Origin: Triatoma infestans
Taxonomy: Eukaryota; Arthropoda; Insecta; Hemiptera; Reduviidae
NCBI GenBank assembly: GCA_011037195.1
Contig: JAAEAF010014395.1
Coordinates: 1 to 64,000 of the forward strand
Direction of reading: 5' to 3'
Length of the DNA stretch: 64,000 nucleotides
In this document: positions 42,822-54,566 of the stretch, one piece after another
Layout of the letters: each line of letters opens with the position of its first letter
Position numbering within the stretch: position 1 is the stretch's first letter
Notes under the pieces: model-generated
The model's database searches: none
Told to the model about the DNA's origin: nothing
Seen by the model: only the letters and a program-made list of their open reading frames with translations
Program-made: the position numbers and the translations under genes

Positions 42822-44164
42822 CTAAAAATATATATTTTGGTAAAAAATAAATAAATAAGACTTTTCATTTTCTTTCTGCTATAAGAGGCAGTATGGCAAC
42901 CATGCCATTCTTTCTAAACTAATCTGTCAGTTCGAAATTAGTACTTGTCTTATGAAATTGATGTTTTAAGATCTAAATGTTTTTAGAACTAGTTTTTATC
43001 TAGCGGATATGCGACCAGGTTAAACTAAGAAAAGTCGCAGAATGTTCAAAACTAATATTCTATTTGGGAATATTAGTACACCAAATTAATCGGGAAAAAA
43101 ATTCCAATGAAAAACCGTCAATCGAATATAAAAATTAACTAATTTGATCATTTGTCGCTGTATTTTTCAACAATTCCAACGATTTTTCTTAAACCTAAAT
43201 GCATCTACCGAGAAAATATTGAGTTCTATAAGGCTAAGGACTTTAGGCTTTGTGACGTAAAGTTATATATTAGGATAGTGATTATCAATAACAATAATAA
43301 TGTATTTAGAAAAGTTATAGTGAAGTACTAAGTGAACTTAGAACCATTCCACTTACGAACTTAAGAAGGAGGGGCAATTCGAGATAGTTTTGTGAAGAGT
43401 GAGAGACAAGCAGTCTACTAAAGACGAGCAAAGTGAGCGAATCGCTCGTGTGCTCGGCAGGAGCCTCAGTTCCAGACACCCCCTGATCTCGAGAAGTTAC
43501 TTCAAACCTGGCTAGAGAGTATAGCAGTGAAACTTATCTACACACTAGAGCTGGCAGAAAACGAATGTGTGCAGAGAGGCAGGGAGAAAACAAGAATCGC
43601 TTGTTAAATACCGTATCAAATTTATTAGATTAATTAGCAGAAAGTGATTTGAATAGGTGCGTAAGTCGTTATAACTGAACACCCCTCTTGTCCGTTCCCG
43701 CGATTTCCCATCTTCACGCGAATTGCTTTCATCACTTTTCCAACGCTAGGTATGCCTAACGTTACAGCTTCATTCCATAGAGGTTTGTATATATTGTACG
43801 GTTTCATCCTCCAAACAATATTAAAGGGCTAGGGCTGTGTCCACAATTAAATCGAATCTAAGGATAATTAAAAGGCTGATGATATGCTGAAAATCTGTCC
43901 ATATGGAATTTGAGAAATGCAGTCGAAGATAGTCATGTCTCTAGGCAGATAGTCATGTGACTTTACTGAATTTATTTATTTTTTTTCTACGATTCTCTAG
44001 AAAACAACTCTAACGATGTTCTTTAAAGTTTATGTAACCTAAATGCCTGTCACTTCTATTTGAAATCGGTTGAAAATTTATTTCCGTTGGCGGTGTCTGG
44101 AAGAGCTACAACCTTAATCTTTCCTCGTAAGTGCTACTTCCTCGTAAGAACGCCCCCCCCCCCA
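42822..44164. other. upstream of the ICE2 exons found; decayed repeats
   Basis: Phrases such as CCAACGATTTTTCTTAAACC (about 43178) and AACTCTAACGATGTTCTTTA (about 44003) look like old TIR element pieces. A 57-codon minus frame from about 43815 to 43643 (WNEAVTLGIPSVGKVMKAIR) is open, but I cannot assign it. A donor-like GTGAAG after it would join in phase to the first ICE2 exon, so it is a weak candidate for an upstream exon. A C11 run lies at about 44152. Confidence 0.3.
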
Positions 44165-44180
44165 CACTCTTCAAAGGGCA

Positions 44181-46087
44181 ATGAATTCCATTTTTGCCAG
44201 AATCCCTAACGTACTAGTATACATGGACGACATCATCATATTCTCAGATAGCTTGGACGAACACATAAAACACCTTAAGACTGTTTTTGACAAACTTAGA
44301 CAAACTAATTTAAAAATTCAACTCGACAAGACAGATTCTTCAAACGGGAACTTCTCTTTTTGGGACACATCATCTCCGACAGAGGTATACAACCTAACCC
44401 AGCAAAACTAGAAGCTATCGCCAAATTCCCACTTCCCAAGACACAAAAACAAATTAAACAATTCCTTGGTCTTACAGGCTACTACAGAAAAATGATCAAA
44501 AATTATGCCAAGATAGCCAGACCTCTAACTCTCTCACTAAGAAAAGACAGAGACATCATAATTGACGACAGCTATAAACAAGCCTTTGAGACTTTAAAAT
44601 CCCTCTTACAGAATAGTCCTATCCTACAATTGCCCAACTTTGAGAAACCCTTTATCCTTACCACGGATGCCTCCAACTACGCAATAGGAGCCGTCCTATC
44701 CCAGAACTTCGACGGAAAAGACCTCCCTATTTCCTTTGCTTCCCGTACGCTAAACAAACAGGAAGAGAATTACTCCACGATCGAGAAAGAACTATTAGCG
44801 ATCGTCTGGGATTGCAAACATTTTAGACCCTACATCTACGGACGTAAATTTACTATACAGACGGACCATAGACCATTACAATGGCTACATAATCTGAAAG
44901 AACCAAATTCTAAACTTTCAGAATTCGATGGAAACTACAACTAGCAGACTTTGACTTTGACGTCAAATATGTACAGGGAAAGAGTAACGTAGTAGCAGAC
45001 GCCCTATCACGAAATCCACCAGAAGAACAAAACTTAAATGCCGTAGAGACCTCTTCCCCAAATCCAAATCCAGACGTAGTCCTAGACGAATTCCTCTCTG
45101 CCCCTTCACCTGAAAATAGTGACGAAATCCTGGAAGACTTAGCAAGAGCCCTAAACATTACAGCCAACGACGACAGTGAAAGCTTACAAACCCAGCACTT
45201 TCAAGAATCCTCTAATAGCCAAATCAAAATAATAGACGACAAAGCCCGCTGTATTAACGTAGAAAAATTCCAAATTGTTCTGACCCGAGGCAACCCCGAG
45301 ACGAAAATTCCAATCGACAGACCTTTTAACAAAACTCGATACAACTGGTATACTAGGTACCCATACTCTACAGACATAGAAGAATACTGCCTCGAGTACC
45401 TACAACCGAACCACACATATGGCATCCTATGTTCACCCCCTATCAAAAACTCAGTTGACGAACAAATCTATGACCAAATCTTTGTCCACCTGTCAGACAT
45501 AATAAAAGACAAATTTCCTACAGTTAAACTTAAACGTTACTATACTAAAAGACTTGATGTAACCGACACCCCAGAACAGGAAGAAATAATCCTAAACCGA
45601 CATGTAGGCAAAACCGCACATAGAGGTATTCACGAAGTTTATAATAACTTATCCCAACGATATTACTGGCCGAAAATGCTGGAACACATAACAAAAACTA
45701 TTAACAATTGCTCTCTGCAAAGAGGTAAAATACGAACGTAGACCGATCCGACAAATCTACGAAATTACCCCTACGCCCTCCAAACCTTTCGAAAGACTTC
45801 AAGGAGACATACTGCACCATAACGGCAAACAAATTTTCACACTTATAGACTGTTTCTCCAAAAGACTATTAGAACCTCCTCGGCCAATGAAATCGTCACT
45901 TCGTTGGAACACTATTTAAGTTTATTCCCTTGTCCTAAAACAATCCAATTTGACAACGGAACCGAGTTCAAAAACGGACTAGTTGAAAATTTTCTAAAAT
46001 ATAATAACATCGACACCCACTTCACTACTCCAAACCATTCCGACTCCAACGGACTAATAAACAGATTCAGATTCAACACTCATTGAA
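44181..46087 (+). pseudogene. pol of the errantivirus-like element (RT end, RNase H, integrase)
   Basis: Blocks in order: the RT catalytic motif VYMDDIIIFSD (44217) and the start of the thumb; RNase H with LTTDASNYAIGAVL, IEKELLAIVWDC and IQTDHRPLQWL; the tether with VVADALSR; an integrase zinc-finger region with HRGIHEVYNNLSQRYYWP; and an integrase core with FDNGTEFKNG. Where the third catalytic Glu is expected, the frame shows Asn in GLINRF. Frame changes occur near 44350, 44935, 45720, 45870 and 46075. It cannot make an active enzyme as read. Confidence 0.85.
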
Positions 46088-46090
46088 ATT

Positions 46091-46642
46091 ATGAACATAA
46101 TAAAGCACGACAAAGACTACCCCATCAATAAAATCCTAAGACTAGGACTGATAGCCTATAACAATGTCATTGTTTGCAATTTAAAAATGACACCAAACGA
46201 GATAACTTTTGGACTGCAGACTAACACTTACTCACAAGACCTGATCCTAGAACAAAAGGTTAAGGAATATCACGAAGACAGGGAACTGATAACACGCGCC
46301 CTAAAAGAAATCATCGAAAAAGAAAAAGAAACTCGGACTAACAGACTAAATCAGACCAGAGAAAACATAGAAATCCCGGAAGGCGAAGTTTACATTCGCG
46401 ACAAGCAATATGGCAAAGCCAAACCGAAATTTAAAAGAGGAAACTATTCCCAAAAAACTAAATTAGTAACTACTCAAAAGAAGTCTTTTAAAGTTCACCC
46501 CAACCTATTAAAAAGGCCAAGAAAATTCACAAAGCAAACCGTCTCTGTTACAGACGCAGGGCCTGTTGCAGGCGCAAGCAATTATGCACATATTACAACT
46601 GCTGACAATGGTGAATCTAGTCATCAGCACAGAGATAACTGA
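46091..46642 (+). pseudogene. integrase C-terminal region of the errantivirus-like element
   Basis: A 183-codon open frame continues the integrase after the catalytic core: AYNNVIVCNLKMTPNEITFG is the usual post-core block. A charged tail of about 100 residues follows. It ends nine bases before the env frame. Confidence 0.8.
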
Positions 46643-46650
46643 TCTGACTC

Positions 46651-47748
46651 ATGGACCTGGAATTATCCCGATTACGCTTAATAAGGCTCGAAGGTCACAG
46701 ATACTATACCTTCATTCATATTGCTGACGTACAACTACTAGACATAGAATTAGATAAAACCTTTAACATTATCAGCACTACATACCAACGCAACAAAACG
46801 ACCCAGATAAAATCGTTCTTTAAATACTATTACTATCTCCGTAAAAAATTAGATCACTTAACAATTAACAAATCTAGAACCAAACGCGGACTCATTAATG
46901 GCCTAGGTAAAGCCATATCCTGGTTAACCGGAAACATGGACAGTGACGACAAGGAACGATACGACAAAGTCATAAACACCATTGAGCGTAACAGTTTTCA
47001 CCTCGAGAACAACCTAAAGAACCAAATGGCAGTAAACCAACGGGTGATCGAAGAATTCAATCACGAAATTCAAATTATAGGAACAAACAACGAAAAAATG
47101 ACAACCTTCTTCTCCAACCCAATAGTGAACCAAATTGAATTGAACCAGCAATTTAACTCTATCTTCTTTAATCTGGTCCTTATTGCAAACAAAATTGACG
47201 ACATGGAAAACTCTATAGAATTTTGTAGACTAAACACTATTCATTCTAGCATCTTTCTTCTCAAAGATCTTGGGTCGCTGCAAAAATCTCATAATATAAC
47301 ATTCGTAACATCTGACATAGAAGCACTTTGGCAATTAAGCAAAGTACATTGCTCAATCAGAAGATGGAACATATACTACTTTATTAGCATCCCACTAAAA
47401 ACCTCTCCCCTTGAGACATACTTCCTTCTGTCCTATCCGGTAAAGAAAGACAACCACCTCGTGACAATTCACGTCCATCCACCCTTAATCCTAAAAATTA
47501 AAGATGAGTTATTTACAGCCACCTGCGAGGAAATCAACAGTGCCATGTACTGTCACAACAAAACTAGCGTCCAGAATGACTGTATTCTCCAAATTATCAC
47601 GAATACCAACCTTTTAGCTTGTAAGACTGTGTATACCTCTAGTGCATCGTTTATTCAGTATATCCCTTTTGTGGACTACTATTTAACTTTCAGGACTAAT
47701 AAAATCATAGTGAACACACAATATTCCTTACCAACACCAGCCTTATAA
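46651..47748 (+). pseudogene. env of the errantivirus-like element, main part
   Basis: The 365-codon frame carries a basic cleavage site RTKR at residues 76-79, followed by Gly and a hydrophobic stretch. This is the furin site and fusion-peptide position of errantivirus Env and the related baculovirus F proteins. A clear signal peptide is not seen at this start, because in such elements env is usually spliced to an upstream leader. The frame ends before the membrane anchor, which lies in another frame at 47832-48137, so the gene is broken. Confidence 0.85.
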
Positions 47749-47831
47749 AATTAACCGAAGATGAGACCCTACTAGACAACAAAGCTATTCACGCATATAA
47801 GGACTCTAAAGGCATACTAACTACTACACCA

Positions 47832-48137
47832 GTGTTCACACATACCAACCTGAATGTATCTTTCGAGGACTTACATAGAATCAACTTAAAAATGGAACCG
47901 CTAGAACGTCTGGAAGAGATACCTAGTAGTTCGGCGCACATCTACTATTATGTCGCAATTACAATAGCTCTGTTACTGTTGTGTCTCTTGTATTTCTGCT
48001 GTGTCTATAGAAAGAAGATAAATCCACAGCTGGGCACAACAAATGAAGTCCATCCACAACCTACGCCTCGACAGCCAGCACCAGCCCCAATCTACCCCGG
48101 ACTCTCGTGTCAATTGTCGCAGGAGCTCCAAACTTGA
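47832..48137 (+). pseudogene. env C-terminus with transmembrane segment
   Basis: This frame is shifted from the main env frame. It contains a hydrophobic segment of about 22 residues around VAITIALLLLCLLYFCCVY, followed by a basic cytoplasmic tail and a Pro-rich end. It is the expected membrane anchor of the envelope protein, separated by a frameshift between 47748 and 47832. Confidence 0.8.
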
Positions 48138-48146
48138 GGAGGGAGG

Positions 48147-48379
48147 AGTTATGGCACTATCTCCAGGAGACCAGCCGTTGCTGAGTCGGCAGAAGCTGAC
48201 AGTATATGTATACCCCTACTTGCCAACAGAAGGCAGTTGCTTACAGTTCTCAGTCGTACACAGTCGTTCTCAGTTTATAGTTGCTAGCCAGTACTCAAAT
48301 GTTATTTAATCATTTATTATTGTATGTATTATAAATAAACGTTTTTAAAAAGACTTTTACGGGTTCTTACTCCATAACT
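48147..48379 (+). repeat. 3' LTR of the errantivirus-like element
   Basis: 233 bp from AGTTATGGC to CCATAACT, preceded by a polypurine tract GAGGAGGGAGG (48136-48146). An AATAAA lies at about 48332. No 5' LTR was found for comparison. Confidence 0.8.
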
Positions 48380-48384
48380 TCCAT

Positions 48385-50134
48385 CACTAAAAAAAAGGGT
48401 AAAATGTATGCGTTTTTATGGATTTATCTGCGGCTTTTGACCGGGTTGATCGGCATGCCTTGATTTATAAATTGCACTCGTTAGGGATCTCCAATCAGTT
48501 CGTGGAAGCAATTAAAAATTTATTGAATGGAACGACCAGCTAAGTATGGTGCAAGGGAGGTTTAACTAATACTTTTGGTATAAATATGGGGGTAAAAGAA
48601 GGTTGTTTGTTAAGCCCGCTCCTGTTTTCATTATTTTTAAACGACCCAGAGGATTCCATCGAAGAAGGCGGAATTCGTATTCATTACAAAAAATGATAAA
48701 TTCAATAGATAGGTATTGCAAGCTGTGGAATATCCAGATTAACTTAAAAAAGTCAAAGATAATGGTGTTTAAAAATGGAGGCAAACGGGCAAGCAGGGAG
48801 AAATGGTTCTTAGAAAAGGAGCAAATAGAAATAGTAAACAGTTATAAATATCTAGGAATATTACTCACACCAAGTCTTTCTTTAACCAAACACTTTGAAG
48901 ATAGGATTGCAAAAGCAAAATTTGGCTTGAACCCAGTGTGGAATAGTTTTATAAATAATAAAAATGTACCATATTCAGCTAAATTAAAATTTTATTATTC
49001 CGCACTAAGGTCAATATTGTGTTATGCAGCACAAATTTGGGGTGGGTGCGAATATCGAGAGGTAAACAAATTTCAATTGTATTTTCTTAAAAGAATATTT
49101 GGTTTAAAATTCAATACCCCTATTTATTTCTTATATATAGAAACTGATGTTACCTCCCCATATTTGTACACGCTACAACTGCATCAAGATTATATCCTAA
49201 AAACACTTGCATTGCCCGAAAACAGGTATCCGAAAATTATAACAAAAGAAATTATAAGCAAGAAGACCTCTTGGTATAACAATCTTTTAAAACTAATAGA
49301 ACACTGTGGAATGCAAATCGAAACAAATAATTTAACCTTAGATAATATTGATATATGGCAAACGGTGCTTGGAAAAGTGCGCTCCAAATTAGTAATAATT
49401 AATAAAGAAAATTGTATTAATAGAGCAAGAAGTTCTACCTCTGGTCGTTTATATAGTAAATTAAATTATGAATTAGATGGCAATAATAAATATTTAAATG
49501 ACCATTTCCATTTCAATGATATAAAATGGATCTTGAAAGCCAGAGGAGGCTTGTTTTATCTCAATAGTGCACCTTCAAGAGAATTCCCAATCGGCTGTGT
49601 TCTTTATGTAATAAATCTTTACCGCAAAACCTGTATCATTTTTTGTCAGTTTGCCCTATACTGAAAGATTTTTGGCAAATGTATTTTAAAAAAAGCGAAT
49701 TGACGATGGAAGAAACTCTAAAATATTTAAATGGTGATCTCCAGTGGAGACCGATTATTAATTACTGCAAAGATGCATGGAGCTATAAAAAAGAATTGAT
49801 ATCACAATTTAATTTTTAAAATCAAGTAAAATAAATGAAAGTAGCAAACATTGTTATATTGGATTTCTATAAAAATAGTTAATAAATAACTTATAAAATA
49901 ATAATAAGTAGTTAAAAAATAGTTAAATAAGATAAATGGATAATAAATTGTAATGGTATCATAAGGTACAAACAACAACCCCGCTGATGGTCTCAGACCT
50001 AGCGTATGTCTTTATTATGTTTAGTGTATTATTTAAAGTAGTATTTTATATTTATTATTTATTTTAAAGGTAATTTATAATTTTTGTGATTGTTTACTTT
50101 TTTGTAAAATAAAGACTTTATCTATCTATCTATA
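48385..50134 (+). pseudogene. LINE without RNase H, RT core deleted
   Basis: RT begins at 48405 (FMDLSAAFDRVDRHAL), then GVKEGCLLSPLLFSLFLND. The frame then jumps to KMINSIDRYCKLWN: the segment carrying the catalytic YADD is missing. The thumb and C-terminal region are open for 353 codons (48603-49664), with YKYLGILLTPSLSLT and LRSILCYAAQIWGG. After a frameshift the zinc-finger-like end reads CSLCNKSLPQNLYHFLSVC. The 3' end has a TCTA repeat tail (50118-50134). It is related to the relic at 34903-36540. Clade not assigned. Confidence 0.75.
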
Positions 50135-50636
50135 AACATATTTCATTTGTCTAAAACTTACATTAGATACATTTTGGAGAAATTAAAACTTATAAATTAA
50201 TGGAATCTCCGATTTGAAGGTTGGGCCTTAGCACTTACACCACAAGACTATGAACACTCTTTTTCTGAACCATAAAAATTTTATCCTTTCTATTTGAGGC
50301 TCTACATATATATAATCCCTCCCTCTATTGAAGAGAGAAAGGAAAGGAAATTCCCTTTTATTGTACTAAAGGTTTTCTAACCTTCCTAATAGTTTATTAT
50401 TGTTTTCACCCAACTTTCGAAAAAACTCAGGCTTGATATTGCTCTAAATAATAAATCATTATTAAATATATTTTACAAAATCATAATTTATATTTTTCCA
50501 CCATTTCTCCGAAAGGTCTACACATTACATCATATCACATAACGAAAATGGTCAACTTTCATCTGATTGTCAAGGTTTATAGCCTTTATCATTTTTAATA
50601 ATAACGATTAAATAATAATAAAATTAATTATTTAAT
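50135..50636. other. no recognised content
   Basis: AT-rich sequence between a LINE tail and a SINE. No signal assigned. Confidence 0.4.
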
Positions 50637-50866
50637 AAGGAAGGGATAAGCTCAATGGTTTGCGCACTGGACTCCCATGCGGAGGTCCTGGGTTCTTTCA
50701 GCTGGGCTGCCCTTAGATTTTCTCTTACTAGGAGCCTCCACAGCTCACTGACCGGTGATGGACAGTGTTGTCTGTAACGAGAGAACACTGTTTGGAGACC
50801 GGCAGTGCACTAAGAAGACCCTGGGCGCCAATGACCACAGATGTTGAAGCTCCTTAAATTAAAAAA
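50637..50866 (+). mobile_element. tRNA-derived SINE, complete but diverged head
   Basis: The head has AAGCTCAATGG (A-box position, 50648-50658) and a damaged B box. The body GACAGTGTTGTCTGTAACGA and the CCTTAAATTAAAAAA end match the copies at 5504 and 19427. The TIR element abuts its tail. Confidence 0.85.
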
Positions 50867-51677
50867 TCTGGTGTGAAACACTCACACAACTTTCTCTTAC
50901 TCCAGTACTCAAAATTATAATTGACAAATTTTATAGTTAGTGTACCAAATTTAATGAAATTCGTCGAAAAGTGAAACACTGTCCAGTAAAACTGTCCGGT
51001 TTACTAATTTCCTTGAAACTCGGAATTTGGGTCATATATTAATTTCTAGTTATTTCAATTTGGATGACAGAATTGTATAATCAACTGTGATAGCATTTTA
51101 AAGAAAAACATAACCCCCTCCCCCAAAAGTCCCCTTAAATGAATTTATCAGGGGAAAAGTTTCAAATAAAAGTTGTAGCTCTTTATATGTATAGTTAACA
51201 ACGCTGGTTTAAAGAAAAATCGTTGGAGCCATTTTCGAGAAAAATACCAGAAAACTGAAAATTATATTTCAGTAAAAACGCACTTCCGGTTATCTATTTT
51301 TTTCAAACTCGGAATTTCAACAACATATTTAATTCTAATTAACATTATTTAGATGACAGAATTGTCTAATATACTGAAACAGCAGTTAAGATGAAACCTA
51401 ACCCCACCCCTCCCCCAGAAGTGCCCTTAAATGAATTTTCCTGGAGAAATGTTTCAAATAAAAGTTGTAGCTCTTTGTATGTGTAGTTGATATAACAAGT
51501 TTAAAGAAAATCTTCGAGCCATTTTTGAGAAAATTGCAAAAACGTTTAAACAAAAAAACTAGTAAAGTGGTACTTCCGGGGGATATTGACACATAACGCA
51601 CCGTCAGATCCAGGTGATACCTAAACGTAATATCAATTTGAACTTTCTACGATTTTTCGTTTTGAGCTATGCTGTTC

Positions 51678-51708
<31 letters not shown>

Positions 51709-51846
51709 CACTCAGACCATTTGCTAAAAACCACTTTTTTGAACTCAAGGGTCCTCAAAACGGATATTTCCAGTTGAAAACTCGATATCGAAAATTTGAC
51801 ACGATTACAATACTTCCTCTTACTAGGAGTAAGAGAAAGTAAAAAT
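50867..51846 (+). mobile_element. complete short TIR element (MITE-like)
   Basis: A perfect 15-bp inverted repeat ACTTTCTCTTACTCC lies at 50889-50903 and, inverted, at 51826-51840. The left end may extend outwards to TCTGGTGTGAAACACTCACA, shared with other copies. There is no coding capacity. The inside contains two diverged copies of a sub-repeat of about 270 bp (for example TTCAAATAAAAGTTGTAGCT at about 51161 and 51451). A (CA)n/ACAY microsatellite lies near the right end (51680-51714). Target duplication not clear. At least eight copies or fragments occur in this window. Confidence 0.85.
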
Positions 51847-51849
51847 AAT

Positions 51850-52905
51850 ATTATATATCATCAAGATCTGACGAGCCTGATCCAGGAATCTCTGGACGTC
51901 AAAGAAACGGCCATTTGCGTTCTAGACATAGAAGGTGCATTTGACAACACCTCCCACGAGGCTATCAGTAAGGTTCTAATCAAAGGGGAGTTGAAGGGAC
52001 GACAGCGAGGTGGATGAACGAGATGTTGTCTACAAGAACATTGTAAACTACGGTGGGACAAGAACCATCAGAGTCAGTACTACTAGGGCCTGTCCCCAAG
52101 GGGGGTAATAGTCACCCTTAATGTGGAACCTAGTAGTAGACGAACACCTCTGCAAATTGGTGGATCTTGACATCTCCTGTCAGGGTTATGCCGACGATAT
52201 CGTCATAATTGCTAGGGGAAAGTTCGAAGAAACCCTGTGTCAAATACTGCAAAGAGGTGGAGGAGGATATTACCAATTGATGTTGCATTTCTGTGGGGTT
52301 GGGAATAAACCCAACGAAAACCACAATAGTCTTTTACTAGAAAAGTATCCGGTTACTGGATTTGATTTAGAATTGAAGAAAGAAGTTAAGAATTTTTGAT
52401 TAACTCTCGATAGTAAGCTCCAATGGAAAAGGCATATTGAACTAACTGGTAAGCTAGTCGCACTCTCATGGTGTGCAGGAGATTGGCGGGTATGTCCTGG
52501 GAGTGTCCTCCTCGCATTCTTAATTGGATGTACAAAATGATGGTGAGATCGATCATCACCTACGGCGCAGAAGCGTGGTATAGTAGGACGAAGTTTGGGA
52601 AAGTCAAGAAAACTCTTGACAAAGTACATCGCCTTGCGTGCTTTTGCACGACTGGAGCAATGAGGACGTGTCCTACAGCAGGGGTTGAGATCATTCTCAA
52701 TCTCACACTCTCAGTCTTCCTGGTGGTGGAAAGTGTGGCGAAGGGAGCCCTCCTCAGAATCTCTAGAGAGGGCGCGGGGGGATATGGGCTAGGCTGTAGG
52801 GAGCGGATATTTCCTTCTACCGGTTCCCTCCCCTGGAACCTCCCAAGGGACAGTATGATAAAGAAATACAGCTTCGTTAGAAACTTCTCTTCGAAGCTAA
52901 GTAAA
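51850..52905 (+). pseudogene. LOA-like LINE fragment (RT only)
   Basis: Same family as 2176-4765. Blocks: VLDIEGAFDNTSHEAISKVL (51920), MWNLVVDEHLCKL then GYADDIVIIARGKFEE (52184), and the thumb MMVRSIITYGAEAWYSRTK (52540). It is truncated before RNase H and has several frameshifts. Confidence 0.75.
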
Positions 52906-53215
52906 TAAACTGAAATAGCACTTTAGATGAAAACCTAACCCCACTCCTCCCCTAAAAGTGCCCTTAAATGAATTTTCCCAGAGAAATGTATCAAATAAAA
53001 GTGGTAGCTGTTAGTATGTGTAGTTGATATACCAAGTTTGAAGAAAATCGTTGGAGCGTTTTTGAGAAAATCGCAAAAAACGTAAAAAAAAAAAAACTAG
53101 TAAAGTGGTTTACATTCCGGTTGAGGGAATTGTTGACAGAGACCCCACTGTCGGGATCCCATGGTGATACCTAAACGGAATATCAAGATTAAACTTTCTA
53201 CGATTTTTCGTATGC
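52906..53215 (+). mobile_element. TIR element fragment adjoining a long microsatellite
   Basis: AACTGAAATAGCACTTTAGA through ACCTAAACGGAATATCAAGA follows the right half of the complete copy up to its microsatellite position. The normal right terminus does not follow. A long ACAY array and then an R1/Waldo-type LINE come next. Confidence 0.8.
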
Positions 53216-53470
53216 TGTATACATACATACATACAAACATACATACATACATACACACATACATACAAACGTACATACGTACACACGTACATACATACAT
53301 ACGTACATACGTACATACATACATACATACATACACACACACATACATACATACACACATACATACATACATACCTACACACATACATACATACACACAT
53401 ACATACATACATACACACATACATACATACACACATACATACATACACACATACATACATACACACATAC
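53213..53470 (+). repeat. ACAY microsatellite (ACAT/ACAC units)
   Basis: About 255 bp of ACAT with ACAC and a few ACGT variants. Read in frame it encodes Thr-Tyr-Ile-His repeats on plus and Met-Tyr-Val-Cys repeats on minus, so long spurious open frames cross it. Confidence 0.95.
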
Positions 53471-53483
53471 AAAGAGAGCCAAG

Positions 53484-54566
53484 ATGGCGGATAGTGTTAA
53501 CACTTGTTTTCAAGGTGCTCTTAAGTTATTACAAAATGTAACAAAAGTTAGTGGTAATTTGCGTAATGACCTAAAGCAAGATATTGTTTTGGCTATTAGT
53601 GAGTTGAATAAAATATTTTCTAAGCTTATGGAAGAGAATAAAGAACTAAAAACGATAAAAGAAAGTAGTGTGCCTAGTGCTAGAGTTGAGTCTGGTGCTG
53701 TTGCTGAGAAGATGACGTATGCAATGGCTGCCAAAAAAACAAATAACAGGTAAATCACTTGAAAATATAAATTCTAAACCTAGTTTTAAAATGGTAATAA
53801 AACCCCAATCAAAAGAAATTACGGCAGAAAATATGAAAACTATAATTAAAGAGAAAATTGATCCAAGCTCTCTGAGGGTTGGAATTAAGAATTTTAAATC
53901 TTTATCAAATGGAATGGTTCTTATTGAATCTAATAATAAAGATGACATTACTAAGATTTGTGCAGAGGTAAATAGTAAGCTAGGGAGCATGGCCAAAGCT
54001 GAAGTTTCAAACAAGTTTAAACCTAGGTTAATTGTGTACGATATCCCAGAGGAAATAAATAAAAATAATGCACTCTCAGTTTTACAAAAACAAAATTTAG
54101 ACATTGGTGGTAGTAATATGGAAGTGACTGTCGTTCATTTGCTTGAGCTAAAAAGAATAAATAAAAGACATTTAATAATTGAGGTTGATCCTACCTTAAG
54201 GAAAAGAATATTAGAATCCGGGGTAAAACTAATGTGGAGCATTTGTAGAGCAAAAGATCACATATCCATCTTGAGATGTTTTAATTGTAGCCGTTTTGGG
54301 CATCACTCGCGAGATTGTAAGAACACAGTAACGTGTACGAACTGTGCGGCCATCATGCCTTTAAAGATTGCAAAGCAAATGAAGAAAACTTCACTTGTGT
54401 GAACTGCATCACGCACAACAGCTGTACTAACAGATCGGCTCAGAAGTACAACATTAATCACTCTTCTATGAGTAAACATTGCCCTTGTTATGTAGACAGA
54501 ATTATTGCTCGAAGTAAAAACATTGATTATGGTACAGACAAAATAAACAATAAACAAAATGAATAA
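53484..54566 (+). pseudogene. ORF1 of Waldo-type copy 1
   Basis: Gag-like RNA-binding protein. It opens MADSVNTCFQGALKLLQNVT, breaks at a run of seven A (53733-53739), and continues in another frame with a central block NFKSLSNGMVLIESNNKDDI and PRLIVYDIPEEINKNN. The first knuckle CFNCSRFGHHSRDC precedes a second frame change near 54345. CGHHAFKDC and CVNCITHN follow. The ORF1 stop overlaps the ORF2 start (ATGAATAA, 54559-54566). Confidence 0.85.

Larger units (their letters stand above)
44165..48379 (+). mobile_element. errantivirus-type LTR element, 5' truncated
   Basis: It contains the end of RT, RNase H, integrase, env and a 3' LTR. The 5' LTR, gag, protease and most of RT are missing; it begins abruptly after a C run. 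The LTR starts AGTTAT and ends ATAACT, the inverted form typical of errantiviruses. Several frameshifts break pol and env. It lies upstream of, or in an upstream intron of, ICE2. Confidence 0.85.

Noticed and set aside
43643..43815. 57-codon minus frame as an upstream ICE2 exon
   Set aside because: The phase would fit through a GTGAAG donor, but no acceptor or family similarity supports it; left as unassigned.
45201..45446. Minus-strand frames over the errantivirus pol, also 44910-45167
   Set aside because: The plus strand is open here as the RNase H-integrase connection, even though it lacks a start codon; minus frames are shadows.
53110..53472. Cysteine-rich repeat protein (silk- or adhesive-like)
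   Set aside because: Pure microsatellite translation with no start context, signal peptide or splice structure.
53097..53513. Long minus-strand frames of Met-Tyr-Val-Cys repeats, also at 58367-58867 and 63248-63566
   Set aside because: These are translations of the ACAY microsatellite, which lacks stops in every frame.
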